Shown: piece by piece, positions 52,086 through 59,950 of the stretch
Layout: every line of letters starts with the position of its first letter
Position numbering within the stretch: the first letter of the stretch is position 1
Source: Hymenobacter sp. BT559
Lineage (GTDB): Bacteria > Bacteroidota > Bacteroidia > Cytophagales > Hymenobacteraceae
Direction: 5' to 3'
NCBI RefSeq assembly: GCF_016427535.1
Contig: NZ_JAELXV010000002.1
Span: 620,001 to 684,000, forward strand
DNA length: 64,000 nt
The notes under the pieces: model-generated
Told to the model about the DNA's origin: nothing
The model's database searches: none
What the model saw: the letters and a program-made list of their open reading frames with translations, nothing else
Translations under genes and position numbers: made by a program

Positions 52086-52167
52086 GGTAAAGGGGGAAAG
52101 TGTTTTTTAAAATTTCCGCCCCTTAATGCCACGCCACTGTGGAGGTAACCCAACTTTTGAAAAAAAA

Positions 52168-53487
52168 TTATTTTTTCCGGAAAGCCAGTCCAATTGGTAC
52201 GCCTGTGAAGTCGAAATGCTCGCGCATCCGGTTTTCGAGGTAGCGGGCGTAGGAGTCCGGGATGTATTGCGGCAGGTTGCAGAAGAAAGCAAATACCGGG
52301 TTGTGCGTGGGCAACTGAGTAGCGTACTTAATGCGCACCATCTTACCCTTTTGAATGGGGGGCGGGTACTTCTCAATCTCCTTCAGCATCACATCATTGA
52401 GCTGCGAAGTCGGAATCTTGCGGCGCTTGTTTGAGTACACTTCCATGATAACCTCCAAGGCCTTGTGCACACGCTGCTTGTTCAGCACCGAAATGAATAC
52501 GACGGGCGGGTAGGCAATAGGCGCAATCTTCTCCTTGATTTTGGCTTCAAAATCGCGGGCCGTATTCGTCTCTTTGCCCTCAATCAGGTCCCACTTGTTC
52601 ACCAGGATAACGATGCCTTTGCGGTTTTTGTCGGCCAAGGCAATGATGGCCACGTCCTGCGCCTCGATGCCGCGGCTGGCATCTAGGAGCACTACGCACA
52701 CGTCGGCGGCCTCCATAGCGCGCAGCGAGCGCATGTTGGAGTAGAATTCGATATCCTCGTTCACCCGCGCTTTGCGGCGCAAGCCAGCCGTGTCTACCAG
52801 CATAAACTCGTGGCCGAAGGCGCTGTACTTCGCCTCGATAGAGTCGCGGGTGGTGCCGGCTACGTCGGTCACGATGCTGCGGTCCTCCCCTAGGAGCAGG
52901 TTTACAAACGACGACTTGCCCACGTTGGGCCGGCCGATAATAGCAATGCGCGGCAGCTCCGAGTTGGGTTCTTCCTCGCCAGCTTCCTCAAAATGGCTCA
53001 CGATGGCGTCGAGCAGCTCGCCGGTGCCCGAGCCATTGGCCGAGCTAATGGCAAATACCTCCGTTTCGCCGAGACCTAGGGCATAGAACTCACCCGAGCT
53101 GTGCGCTCGCAGGTTAGTATCAGCCTTATTAGCAACCAGATAGATAGGCTTTTTGCCAATATAGCGGCGCAGAATATGGGCGAACTCCTCGTCCAGGCCA
53201 TGCAGGCCAGCTTCGGCATCCACCATGAAGAGTACTACGTCGGCTTCCTCAATGGCCAGCTTCACCTGCTTGTTGATTTCGCCCTCGAAAATATCGTCCG
53301 AGTTGTGCACGTAGCCACCCGTGTCAATCACGGTGAAGTTGTGGCCCGTCCAGTCGCCGTAGCCGTAGTGGCGGTCACGGGTTACCCCGCTTTGGTTGTC
53401 CATGATGGCTTGGCGGCGGCCCACCAAGCGGTTGAACAGGGTGGACTTGCCCACGTTGGGGCGGCCCACTATTGCAATGGTATTCAT
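52168..53487 (-). CDS. der: Ribosome biogenesis GTPase Der
   Basis: A 439-residue double GTPase needed for 50S assembly. The first G domain has GRPNVGKST (7-15) and DTGGY; the second repeats GRPNVGKSSF near 183 and DTAGLRRK, with NKWDLIE. The C-terminal KH-like domain ends in the basic VPIGLAFRKK. ATG 53487 gives the standard MNTIAIVGRPNVG start; the upstream extension to 53517 is unlike the family. era lies 180 bases upstream on the same strand, separated by a palindromic repeat. Confidence 0.97.
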   Translation of the reverse strand: MNTIAIVGRPNVGKSTLFNRLVGRRQAIMDNQSGVTRDRHYGYGDWTGHNFTVIDTGGYVHNSDDIFEGEINKQVKLAIEEADVVLFMVDAEAGLHGLDEEFAHILRRYIGKKPIYLVANKADTNLRAHSSGEFYALGLGETEVFAISSANGSGTGELLDAIVSHFEEAGEEEPNSELPRIAIIGRPNVGKSSFVNLLLGEDRSIVTDVAGTTRDSIEAKYSAFGHEFMLVDTAGLRRKARVNEDIEFYSNMRSLRAMEAADVCVVLLDASRGIEAQDVAIIALADKNRKGIVILVNKWDLIEGKETNTARDFEAKIKEKIAPIAYPPVVFISVLNKQRVHKALEVIMEVYSNKRRKIPTSQLNDVMLKEIEKYPPPIQKGKMVRIKYATQLPTHNPVFAFFCNLPQYIPDSYARYLENRMREHFDFTGVPIGLAFRKK

Positions 53488-53582
53488 GTGCTTGACTCCA
53501 GCCGCCGGCCCGACCAATGACGCGGCAGTACCCGGAGTAATTAAGTGAAATATGGTCGAATTTAACTTGTTGTCTACTAGGT

Positions 53583-53661
53583 TGTCATGCTGAGCTTGCG
53601 AAGCGTCGTGTCAGGCTAGTAGTTCTAGCGTGAAGAGATGCTTCGCAAGCTCAGCATAACA
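53583..53661. repeat. REP/MITE-like palindromic element
   Basis: Arms 53583-53604 and 53640-53661 match at 21 of 22 positions. The interior contains a second hairpin, GCTAG-TAGTT-CTAGC. The arm (TCATGCTGAGCTTGCGAAGC) has the form of dispersed palindromes found in many Bacteroidota genomes. It lies 9 bases after era and may also serve as its terminator. Only one copy occurs in the window. Confidence 0.7.
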
Positions 53662-53669
53662 GTGAGTGG

Positions 53670-54566
53670 CTACTGATAGCCGAAGCGGCTGAGCGCCTTG
53701 CTGTCTGTGCGCCAGTTCTCGTTCACTTTCACGAACAATTCCAGGAACACTTTTTTCTGAAAAAACTTCTCCATTTCCTCGCGTGCCCAGGTGCCTACTT
53801 TCTTAAGTGCTTCACCTTTAGCGCCAATGATGATGCCCTTCTGGCTGCTGCGCTCGACGTAGATAACGCCACGGATACGGATAATTTCGTCGTCCTCCTT
53901 AAATTCCTCGATGGTTACTTCGCAGGAGTAGGGGACTTCTTTCTTGTAGAGCTTGAAAATCTTCTCGCGCACCATTTCGGCGGCGAAAAAGCGTTCGGGC
54001 TTGTCGGTGAGCTCGTCCTTCGGGTAATATGGCGGGTGAATGGGCAGGCTGTCGAGGGCCAGCTGCAATACCTTTTCGGTACCGAAGGCATTGAGCGCCG
54101 AGATGGGCAGCACGTCGGTGGCGTTGGGCAATTGCTCTTTCCAGTAAGCCAGCTTGGCTTCTACATCTTCCTGGCTGGCTTGGTCTATCTTATTGACCAG
54201 CACGTAAATGGGCGTATCCTCAGTTTTTCGCAGGCGCTCCACTACGGGCTCTTCGTCATGCTTTTCGTAGATGTCCGTAACGAACAGAATTACGTCGGCA
54301 TCTTCCAGCGACGAGTACACGAAGGCCATCATGGCGTTGTGCAGCTCGTACTTGGGCTGAATGATACCGGGCGTATCGGAATAAACTAGCTGAAAATCAT
54401 CGCCATTGAGGATGCCTAGGATGCGGTGGCGCGTGGTCTGGGCTTTACTCGTGACGATGCTCAGGCGCTCGCCCACGAGCGCGTTCATCAGCGTCGATTT
54501 GCCCACGTTGGGCTTGCCGATGATGCTGACGAAGCCGGCACGGTGTGGCTTAGGTTCGGGGTTCAC
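53670..54566 (-). CDS. era: GTPase Era
   Basis: A 298-residue GTPase that binds 16S rRNA and helps mature the 30S subunit. G1 GKPNVGKST (17-25), G2 around KAQTTRHRI, G3 DTPG, G4 NKID, and the C-terminal KH domain with IIGAKGEALKKVG and the closing ELFVKVNENWR. The start is GTG 54566, with no closer ATG. A TACCTTTG -7 box lies 28 bases upstream. Confidence 0.97.
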   Translation of the reverse strand: MNPEPKPHRAGFVSIIGKPNVGKSTLMNALVGERLSIVTSKAQTTRHRILGILNGDDFQLVYSDTPGIIQPKYELHNAMMAFVYSSLEDADVILFVTDIYEKHDEEPVVERLRKTEDTPIYVLVNKIDQASQEDVEAKLAYWKEQLPNATDVLPISALNAFGTEKVLQLALDSLPIHPPYYPKDELTDKPERFFAAEMVREKIFKLYKKEVPYSCEVTIEEFKEDDEIIRIRGVIYVERSSQKGIIIGAKGEALKKVGTWAREEMEKFFQKKVFLELFVKVNENWRTDSKALSRFGYQ

Positions 54567-54594
54567 GCGAGGTAGGGTTTTGAAAATGAGCCCG

Positions 54595-54602
54595 CAAAGG
54601 TA
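54595..54602 (-). promoter_or_regulatory. -7 promoter box (TACCTTTG) for era
   Basis: Exact TAnnTTTG match on the minus strand, 28 bases upstream of GTG 54566. Confidence 0.6.
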
Positions 54603-54625
54603 CGGCGGGAATTAGTGGTTAAGGT

Positions 54626-54771
54626 TTAATGGTTAATTGTTAATGATTTTTGTGCTGTCATTAAAGTCTAAACCCGGACTTTTTGGTTAAAGATTCAACA
54701 GACATAAAGCAAGTGGCTGGTTGTGATTAGTGCAGGTCGTAAAGGATTAACTATTAACAACTAACCATTAA
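54626..54771. repeat. Separated inverted repeat TTAATGGTTAATTGTTAAT
   Basis: A 19-base arm at 54626-54644 recurs inverted at 54753-54771 with one difference. The two are 108 bases apart in the era/hemH divergent gap. Both arms are made of TTAAT/GTTAA units and sit next to the two genes' 5' ends. Confidence 0.6.
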
Positions 54772-54783
54772 CCATTATACATA

Positions 54784-55821
54784 ATGCCTACCTCCGCCCG
54801 CCGCATTGGCGTCTTGCTAGTGAACCTAGGTACGCCCGACTCGCCGCAAACCGGCGATGTGCGCCGCTACCTCAATGAATTTCTGACCGATGGCCGCGTT
54901 ATTGACATGCCGGCCGCCGTGCGCTACCCACTTTTCCAAGGGTTAGTAGTGCCACTGCGGGCGCCCAAGTCCGCCAAAATCTACCAGCAGCTCTGGGATG
55001 ATGAGCGTGGCTCGCCGCTACTGTTTCACGGCCTCGATTTGCAAAAGCTCTTGCAAGCGCAACTCGGCGACGGGTACGTGGTAGCCTTCGGCATGCGCTA
55101 CCAGAAGCCCAGCATCGAGAGCGCCCTAGAGGAACTGCGCGATGCGGCCGTGGACCGCATCATCGTGCTGCCGCTATTTCCGCAGTACGCGGCGGCCAGC
55201 ACGGGGTCGGTGCAGGAGAAGGTGATGGATATCGTAAAAGATTGGTGGATAGTGCCGAGCGTTAATTTCATCAGCACCTTCGCCGACGACCCCGGCTTCA
55301 TTAGCAGCTTCGTGACGCGGGGCAAAGCTGAGATGGCCAAGCACGACTACGACCATATTGTGTTCAGCTACCATGGCATCCCCGAGCGGCACGTGCTCAA
55401 GGGTAGTTTCAAGGGCTACTGCCAGCTAGGCAAGTGCTGCAATACGTATAATAAAAACAACCGCTACTGCTACCGGGCGCAGTGTTTTGCCACCTCGCGG
55501 CTGCTGGCAGCGGGCCTAGGGCTGCGCGACGACCAGTATACCGTGACCTTCCAGAGCCGCCTGCAAAGCCGCCTGCGCGACCCCTGGCTGCAACCTTACA
55601 CCGACGAGGTCATCAAGGAGTTTCCGGCTAAAGGCATCAAAAACGTGCTAGCATTTTCGCCCGCTTTCGTGGCCGACTGCCTCGAAACCACTATCGAGGT
55701 GGGCGTGGAATTCAAAGAAATGTTCGAAGAAGCCGGTGGCGAGCATTGGCAGTTGGTGCCCTCGCTCAACTCGGAGCCCTACTGGGTGTCGGCCGTGGCC
55801 GACATGATTAGGCAGAACTAA
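54784..55821 (+). CDS. hemH: Ferrochelatase
   Basis: A 345-residue ferrochelatase that inserts Fe2+ into protoporphyrin IX as the last step of protoheme synthesis. Seen: VLLVNLGTPDSP near the N-terminus, the metal/porphyrin His in FSYHGIPERH, a cysteine-rich stretch KCCNTYNKNNRYCYRAQC conserved in Bacteroidota enzymes, and the catalytic Glu in VADCLETTIE. Complete. The leader contains one arm of a separated inverted repeat. Confidence 0.96.
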   Translation: MPTSARRIGVLLVNLGTPDSPQTGDVRRYLNEFLTDGRVIDMPAAVRYPLFQGLVVPLRAPKSAKIYQQLWDDERGSPLLFHGLDLQKLLQAQLGDGYVVAFGMRYQKPSIESALEELRDAAVDRIIVLPLFPQYAAASTGSVQEKVMDIVKDWWIVPSVNFISTFADDPGFISSFVTRGKAEMAKHDYDHIVFSYHGIPERHVLKGSFKGYCQLGKCCNTYNKNNRYCYRAQCFATSRLLAAGLGLRDDQYTVTFQSRLQSRLRDPWLQPYTDEVIKEFPAKGIKNVLAFSPAFVADCLETTIEVGVEFKEMFEEAGGEHWQLVPSLNSEPYWVSAVADMIRQN

Positions 55822-55838
55822 TGCTGAACTAACACCTA

Positions 55839-55870
55839 AGAGGGCCACTGCATTACTGCAGCGGCCCTCT
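55839..55870. terminator. Bidirectional terminator after hemH
   Basis: A 14-base stem with one mismatch and a TTAC loop. It directly abuts the stop codon of the convergent membrane protein (55871). Confidence 0.82.
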
Positions 55871-57376
55871 TTATTTTGCTACTAGTTGCTTAGAATGAAT
55901 AGTTTTGGCCTCCATTTCAAGCGAGGCTTGTGTGTTAGAGGATAGTGTGAAGCAAAACAGCAAGAAAAGGGTGTATGCTCCCAGTAGGGGGGCAAGCTTC
56001 TGAGGGATGAGACTTTGCTTGCTGAATTGGCTCCCGAAGCAGGCTATGCCTAGTAACATCAGATGTAAGCCGATAAAAAATCTGCACTCCACCACCGTAG
56101 GTATTGCCACCAAGCCAACTAGCGCTAGAGTAGCCACTACAAGTCCGCTCCCTAATCGTAGGTGGTGCCAGTAGCGGCTTATTGTTAGAAGAGCTAAGAA
56201 GAGCGCGGTGTAGTTGACAAATGTTAGTAGAAAAGTAGAGGAATGCACCTTTACTATATAAGGACTGGAATACAAAACATCGAGCCCGTTAAATGCATGT
56301 CGCGAGTATAGGGCGAGCATATCGATAGGCTGTTTCAACACAAACTGCCCGTAAAGCTTGTAAGAATCTAATACAAACCCTCCATATCGAATATAATCTA
56401 AATAGGAATGTTGACTGCCACCTCCGTTATTTAGATGCATGGCAAGGCCAGCACGGTCGCCAAATACCATCTGAGCCTCTGGATAATCACTGCCAATATT
56501 TGTTTCATATCGCTGCATTACTAACCCAGCGTTAAGATGCCACAGATACAAGCTTTTGTTTTCTTTTACTTGATATTCTTTTGTTTCGCTAGAAACTAAG
56601 AAGTTATTTAAACTAAAATTTTTACTGTTTATTAAATATTGAGGCGTAGCTACCGCTAATGTTCCAAGAATAAAAAGGCCTAGCTGAATGGCTATACGTA
56701 TTGCAAAGCTTCTTTTGTAATGATAGATGCTTTGCTGCCAAAGTAGAATAAGCAATAGCGGAAGAGTTGCAATATATACAGGCCTAATATATAGCGCTAA
56801 TGCACCGCACATGCCTACAAAGAATGCATACCATACTGGGCGTGAGCCGTAGGCCAGAAGGAGTCCTGCTATTAATGCAAGTAAAGCTGGAAAATCGGTC
56901 AGTACGAAATTGAAATGGTCACGCCACAATAAAAAGCAAATAAAGATAAATGCTAAACGTCGCCACATGGATATTGGTCGTCTAGTTACGCGTTGCCACA
57001 ACATTGGAGATAGTATGCCAAATAAAACTCCGGCCTGGACGGCACCCATTATTTTAGGCAATACCATCGGGTTGGTTGAAAAGGTAGACCGCGTTGCTAC
57101 TACTGCTGGGTAATAAAGTAAGGGTAATAAATAACCACGTAGCTTGCTATGAAAATTGTAAATGGAAAAATCTTGTGTGCCATTCACATCAAATTCATTA
57201 GCAAGTGACCAATACCCTGCGGCATCGTATGGCTGATGAAAGAAGCGTGACGTAAGTAAATGAATAAGAAATAGTAAAAATGCAATCGAGAAGAAGAATG
57301 TATTGCTAGTAGTAAATGATTGTCTACTGTGTTTTATTTTTTGTGTCTCAATTGTATTGTTGCTGATACTTATCAC
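55871..57376 (-). CDS. Polytopic membrane protein, low-GC, possibly glycosyltransferase-like
   Basis: A 501-residue protein with about ten to twelve hydrophobic helices. After the first helix a loop carries FFHQPYDAAGYWSLANEFD. This layout resembles GT-C-type membrane glycosyltransferases, where an acidic residue in the first periplasmic loop is catalytic, but I see no firm signature. The coding sequence is markedly richer in A+T than its neighbours and has CCTAGG nowhere, suggesting recent acquisition. The start is GTG 57376, as no ATG precedes the first helix. A TAACTTTG box lies about 110 bases upstream. Confidence 0.65.
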   Translation of the reverse strand: MISISNNTIETQKIKHSRQSFTTSNTFFFSIAFLLFLIHLLTSRFFHQPYDAAGYWSLANEFDVNGTQDFSIYNFHSKLRGYLLPLLYYPAVVATRSTFSTNPMVLPKIMGAVQAGVLFGILSPMLWQRVTRRPISMWRRLAFIFICFLLWRDHFNFVLTDFPALLALIAGLLLAYGSRPVWYAFFVGMCGALALYIRPVYIATLPLLLILLWQQSIYHYKRSFAIRIAIQLGLFILGTLAVATPQYLINSKNFSLNNFLVSSETKEYQVKENKSLYLWHLNAGLVMQRYETNIGSDYPEAQMVFGDRAGLAMHLNNGGGSQHSYLDYIRYGGFVLDSYKLYGQFVLKQPIDMLALYSRHAFNGLDVLYSSPYIVKVHSSTFLLTFVNYTALFLALLTISRYWHHLRLGSGLVVATLALVGLVAIPTVVECRFFIGLHLMLLGIACFGSQFSKQSLIPQKLAPLLGAYTLFLLFCFTLSSNTQASLEMEAKTIHSKQLVAK

Positions 57377-57625
57377 TTCGGTAGTAGAAATTAAATGGAG
57401 AGATGTTTAATTTATTTGGCGTAGTAATGATTAATTTATGATTTGATATTTAAGTGAGATGTTACTAGGTGTTGATAGTAATGAGGCAAAGTTAAAGGTA
57501 GTTCGGTTAGTCGCTGCAAATGGTTGGGATTTATGCTGCTTCATAAACTTCTGATTTTGAGTTTCCCTTTACTTTTATGCTTGTCTGGTTGAAAGGGTAT
57601 TAGAGGCTGTAGACATTCACCCTAC
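57377..57625. other. AT-rich leader region upstream of the low-GC membrane gene
   Basis: About 250 bases, A+T-rich close to the gene and more balanced beyond 57490. It contains the -7 box at 57487-57494 and no ORF I would call. A palindromic terminator follows at 57626. Confidence 0.6.
57487..57494 (-). promoter_or_regulatory. -7 promoter box (TAACTTTG) for the low-GC membrane gene
   Basis: Exact TAnnTTTG match on the minus strand; TTG on the same strand at 57519-57517 with a 22-base spacer. Predicts a leader of about 105 bases. Confidence 0.5.
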
Positions 57626-57687
57626 GGCGCTTAAAAAAAGAAGAGGTTGCTACAATATTGTAGCAACCTCTTCTTTTTTTAAGCGCC
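57626..57687. terminator. 62-bp perfect palindrome
   Basis: Every base from 57626 to 57656 pairs with 57687 to 57657, with no unpaired loop (centre CAATATTG). A7 and T7 runs lie inside the arms. It terminates the PRC-barrel operon on the minus strand; no gene approaches it on the plus strand. Confidence 0.88.
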
Positions 57688-57779
57688 TACTCGTAAGGGT
57701 ATTTTGCCAGCATGCATCAAAAAGCCGTGAAGTGACCTTTACAAAATAGTCGCTTTAGTTGGACTGTTTGTGCAGGGCT

Positions 57780-58187
57780 TTAGGGCTTGGTATCAATTGA
57801 TGATGCTTTCAAAGTACGTAGCATAGCTTCTTCGTACTCAGTAGGCAAGATGAAGTCGATGAAGGGCGGGTAGCTGCCGACCGTGTCGCGGCGTAGCGCG
57901 GTCACGAATACACTGCTGCCTTCGGTATCGAGATTAACGGCACCTAGGGGCAGCAAAATCTGAGTTTCGGCGTGTGGGGCAGGCGTGGGTACGCCGGGCA
58001 GGCCTCGCTCAAGCTCCACGTTGAGGTAAAGCACGCGCTGCGACTCGGGGTCAACCAGCAGCTCTGTAACGGTACCGAATACCTGGCCGTCGCCACCGCG
58101 CACGGCCCAGCCGCGGGGGTCGGGGTCGCCGGTGGCCATCTCAAAGGTGGGCAGGTCGCGCAGGCGGCGCAAGATAGGAGAAGGCAT
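57780..58187 (-). CDS. PRC-barrel-like protein
   Basis: A 135-residue protein resembling PRC-barrel domains: WAVRGGDGQVFGTVTELLVDPESQRVLYLNVEL matches the beta-barrel core (residues about 27-59), followed by ILLPLGAVNLD. PRC barrels occur in photosynthetic reaction centre H subunits, RimM and many stress-related proteins. The rest is short and polar. It lies 12 bases downstream of a membrane-anchored protein gene and is probably its operon partner. Confidence 0.78.
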   Translation of the reverse strand: MPSPILRRLRDLPTFEMATGDPDPRGWAVRGGDGQVFGTVTELLVDPESQRVLYLNVELERGLPGVPTPAPHAETQILLPLGAVNLDTEGSSVFVTALRRDTVGSYPPFIDFILPTEYEEAMLRTLKASSIDTKP

Positions 58188-58199
58188 GATTAAATGAGA

Positions 58200-58829
58200 T
58201 TAAAGCACATCTTTGATAGGATAGCTCAGAGTATTGAGCAGGCTGGCTACCTGTGCCAAATAGGCGCGGTTACAGGTTTGCTCGGCGGGCGTGGCATCGC
58301 GGCCCGAGAGCTCGCTGGCTTGCAGCGTGAGGGCGTTGGCCTCGGCTTCGAGGTTTGGGTAGCCTTTTTGCTGGACGGCTAGCAGCAGGTTGGCGGCTGC
58401 CACGAGGCCGGGGCGTAGGCTGGCGGCCGGGTCATTGTCTTCGAGCCGCGAGATAGCGCTGGTGAAGTTGTCGCGCTGCTCCCGAATGGTAGCGTCGTCG
58501 CGTAGGTCGGTGCGGTCAGCCAATTGCGTGAGCTGGGGCGCAAGCTCTAGCAGCCGCACCCGAGCGGGTGAGTCGCTGCCTAGGGGTGGGCTGGTTTCGA
58601 GCGAGTCGCTGGGTGGCGGGGTGGCGCGGGCGTCAGCGGCCGGGCTGCCGGGGGCCAGGCTATCGGTAGGGGTAGGGACCGAAGTTACTGCCGGCGCTGG
58701 GGCAGGCTCGTCGGCCGTGTCGGGGCGCAGGAAGAAGTAGGCGGCCGCGGCCAGCACTACTACTGCCAACGCCACCAGCAGCCACGGACTAGGTGCAGAT
58801 TTTTTAGGTTGAATACGAAGTTCGGCCAT
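58200..58829 (-). CDS. Membrane-anchored protein of unknown function
   Basis: A 209-residue protein: a short cytoplasmic lead (MAELRIQPKKSAPS), one hydrophobic helix (about 15-33, WLLVALAVVVLAAAAYFF), a Pro/Ser/Thr/Asp-rich linker to about 90, and a helical C-terminal domain with LTQLADRTDLRDDATIREQ. I do not recognise the domain. ATG 58829 fits the membrane-anchor layout; the open frame to 58943 does not. The gene is cotranscribed with the PRC-barrel gene (12-base gap) and divergent from the DUF2157 pair. Confidence 0.65.
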   Translation of the reverse strand: MAELRIQPKKSAPSPWLLVALAVVVLAAAAYFFLRPDTADEPAPAPAVTSVPTPTDSLAPGSPAADARATPPPSDSLETSPPLGSDSPARVRLLELAPQLTQLADRTDLRDDATIREQRDNFTSAISRLEDNDPAASLRPGLVAAANLLLAVQQKGYPNLEAEANALTLQASELSGRDATPAEQTCNRAYLAQVASLLNTLSYPIKDVL

Positions 58830-58960
58830 ATGAATGCGGGAAAGCAGAAAGCTAAGCAGCAGTACGAAGGGTTGCCGCCAGCAGTTGAGCCCGCCTAGGT
58901 CGGCAACTGGTACTGAGTAGCCTATGTTTACGGCCGGTTTCACCTGGCTTTTCTTATATC

Positions 58961-59950
58961 GTGGCTTCTCCTACTTCTCGCCTGTTAGCCGACCTAGAGG
59001 CCCAGGGCCTTGTGCCACCTGACCAAGCCACCGCGATTGAGGCCGACGAGCGCACCCGACCCTTTTCGCTAAACTACGAGCTGCGGACCTTGCTGTACCT
59101 AGGCATTACGCTGCTGGCCGGGGGCGTAGGAGTGCTCGTTTACCAACATATCGACAGCATTGGGCACGGGGTCATAATAGCTGCTATTACACTGGCTATG
59201 AGTGCGTCCTTTGCTTACGCAATGCGGCACCTTCCAGCATTTACCTGGCGTGAGGCCCCGCGCACCAGTATCGCAGCCGATTATCTGCTAGTGCTGGGCT
59301 GCTTGTTGTTTCTGGTGCTTGAAGGCTACTTGCAAGTGCAGTATGAGCTGTTTGGCACGCGCTATGGCCTAGCCACAGTGTTGCCAGCCGGGCTTTTCTT
59401 TGCTCTAGCTTACCGGTTCGACCACCGCGGCGTGCTCGCGATGGCCATTACGGCGCTGGCCGCCTGGGTGGGCGTGAGTGTAGCCCCACTGGATGTTTTC
59501 CGGCATGGGCTGATTTGGCAGGGTGTCATAAGTCTCCCGGCGCTATTGCTTGGGTTCGTGCTGGTGGCGGCCGGGCTATTATCGGAGTTTTTTGACCGCA
59601 AGCGACATTTTGCCTTCACCTATCTTTCGCTAGGGGGTAATGTGGCGCTGCTGGCGACTATGTCGATGCTGTTTCACACCGAAGGTCGATATACCCTGCC
59701 CTGGCTAGTGCTGGTGCTGGGTCTCAGCGCGGGGCTGGTATGGTATGCGCGGCGGGCGCAGTCCTACCTGTTTTTGCTGATGAGCGTGGCCTACAGCTAC
59801 GTAGCTGTCACTTATGTTATTATATCTGCACTGTCCAGCGACCACTCCGGCAATTGGGTAGTGCCCATGATAGTGCTGTATCTACCACTGACGCTGGTTG
59901 GCATCGTGCTCCTGTTTCTCAATAGCAAAAAAATCCTGCGCCTCGCATGA
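58961..59950 (+). CDS. DUF2157-type membrane protein
   Basis: A 329-residue protein. The soluble N-terminus (about 1-40) has the DUF2157 pattern LLADLEAQGLVPPDQATAIEADE, and about eight hydrophobic helices follow. The start is GTG 58961; no ATG lies nearby. It shares an ATGA overlap with the next gene, so the two are translationally coupled. DUF2157 proteins are uncharacterised, and in proteobacteria they often neighbour DUF4401/GDYXXLXY proteins. Confidence 0.78.
   Translation: MASPTSRLLADLEAQGLVPPDQATAIEADERTRPFSLNYELRTLLYLGITLLAGGVGVLVYQHIDSIGHGVIIAAITLAMSASFAYAMRHLPAFTWREAPRTSIAADYLLVLGCLLFLVLEGYLQVQYELFGTRYGLATVLPAGLFFALAYRFDHRGVLAMAITALAAWVGVSVAPLDVFRHGLIWQGVISLPALLLGFVLVAAGLLSEFFDRKRHFAFTYLSLGGNVALLATMSMLFHTEGRYTLPWLVLVLGLSAGLVWYARRAQSYLFLLMSVAYSYVAVTYVIISALSSDHSGNWVVPMIVLYLPLTLVGIVLLFLNSKKILRLA

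Noticed and set aside
53101..53520. 139-codon antisense frame over the start of der
   Set aside because: Der is complete on the other strand, and the antisense frame has no independent support.
57487..57780. Riboswitch or structured RNA in the gap upstream of the low-GC gene
   Set aside because: Apart from the 62-bp palindrome there is no conserved multi-stem pattern that I can recognise.
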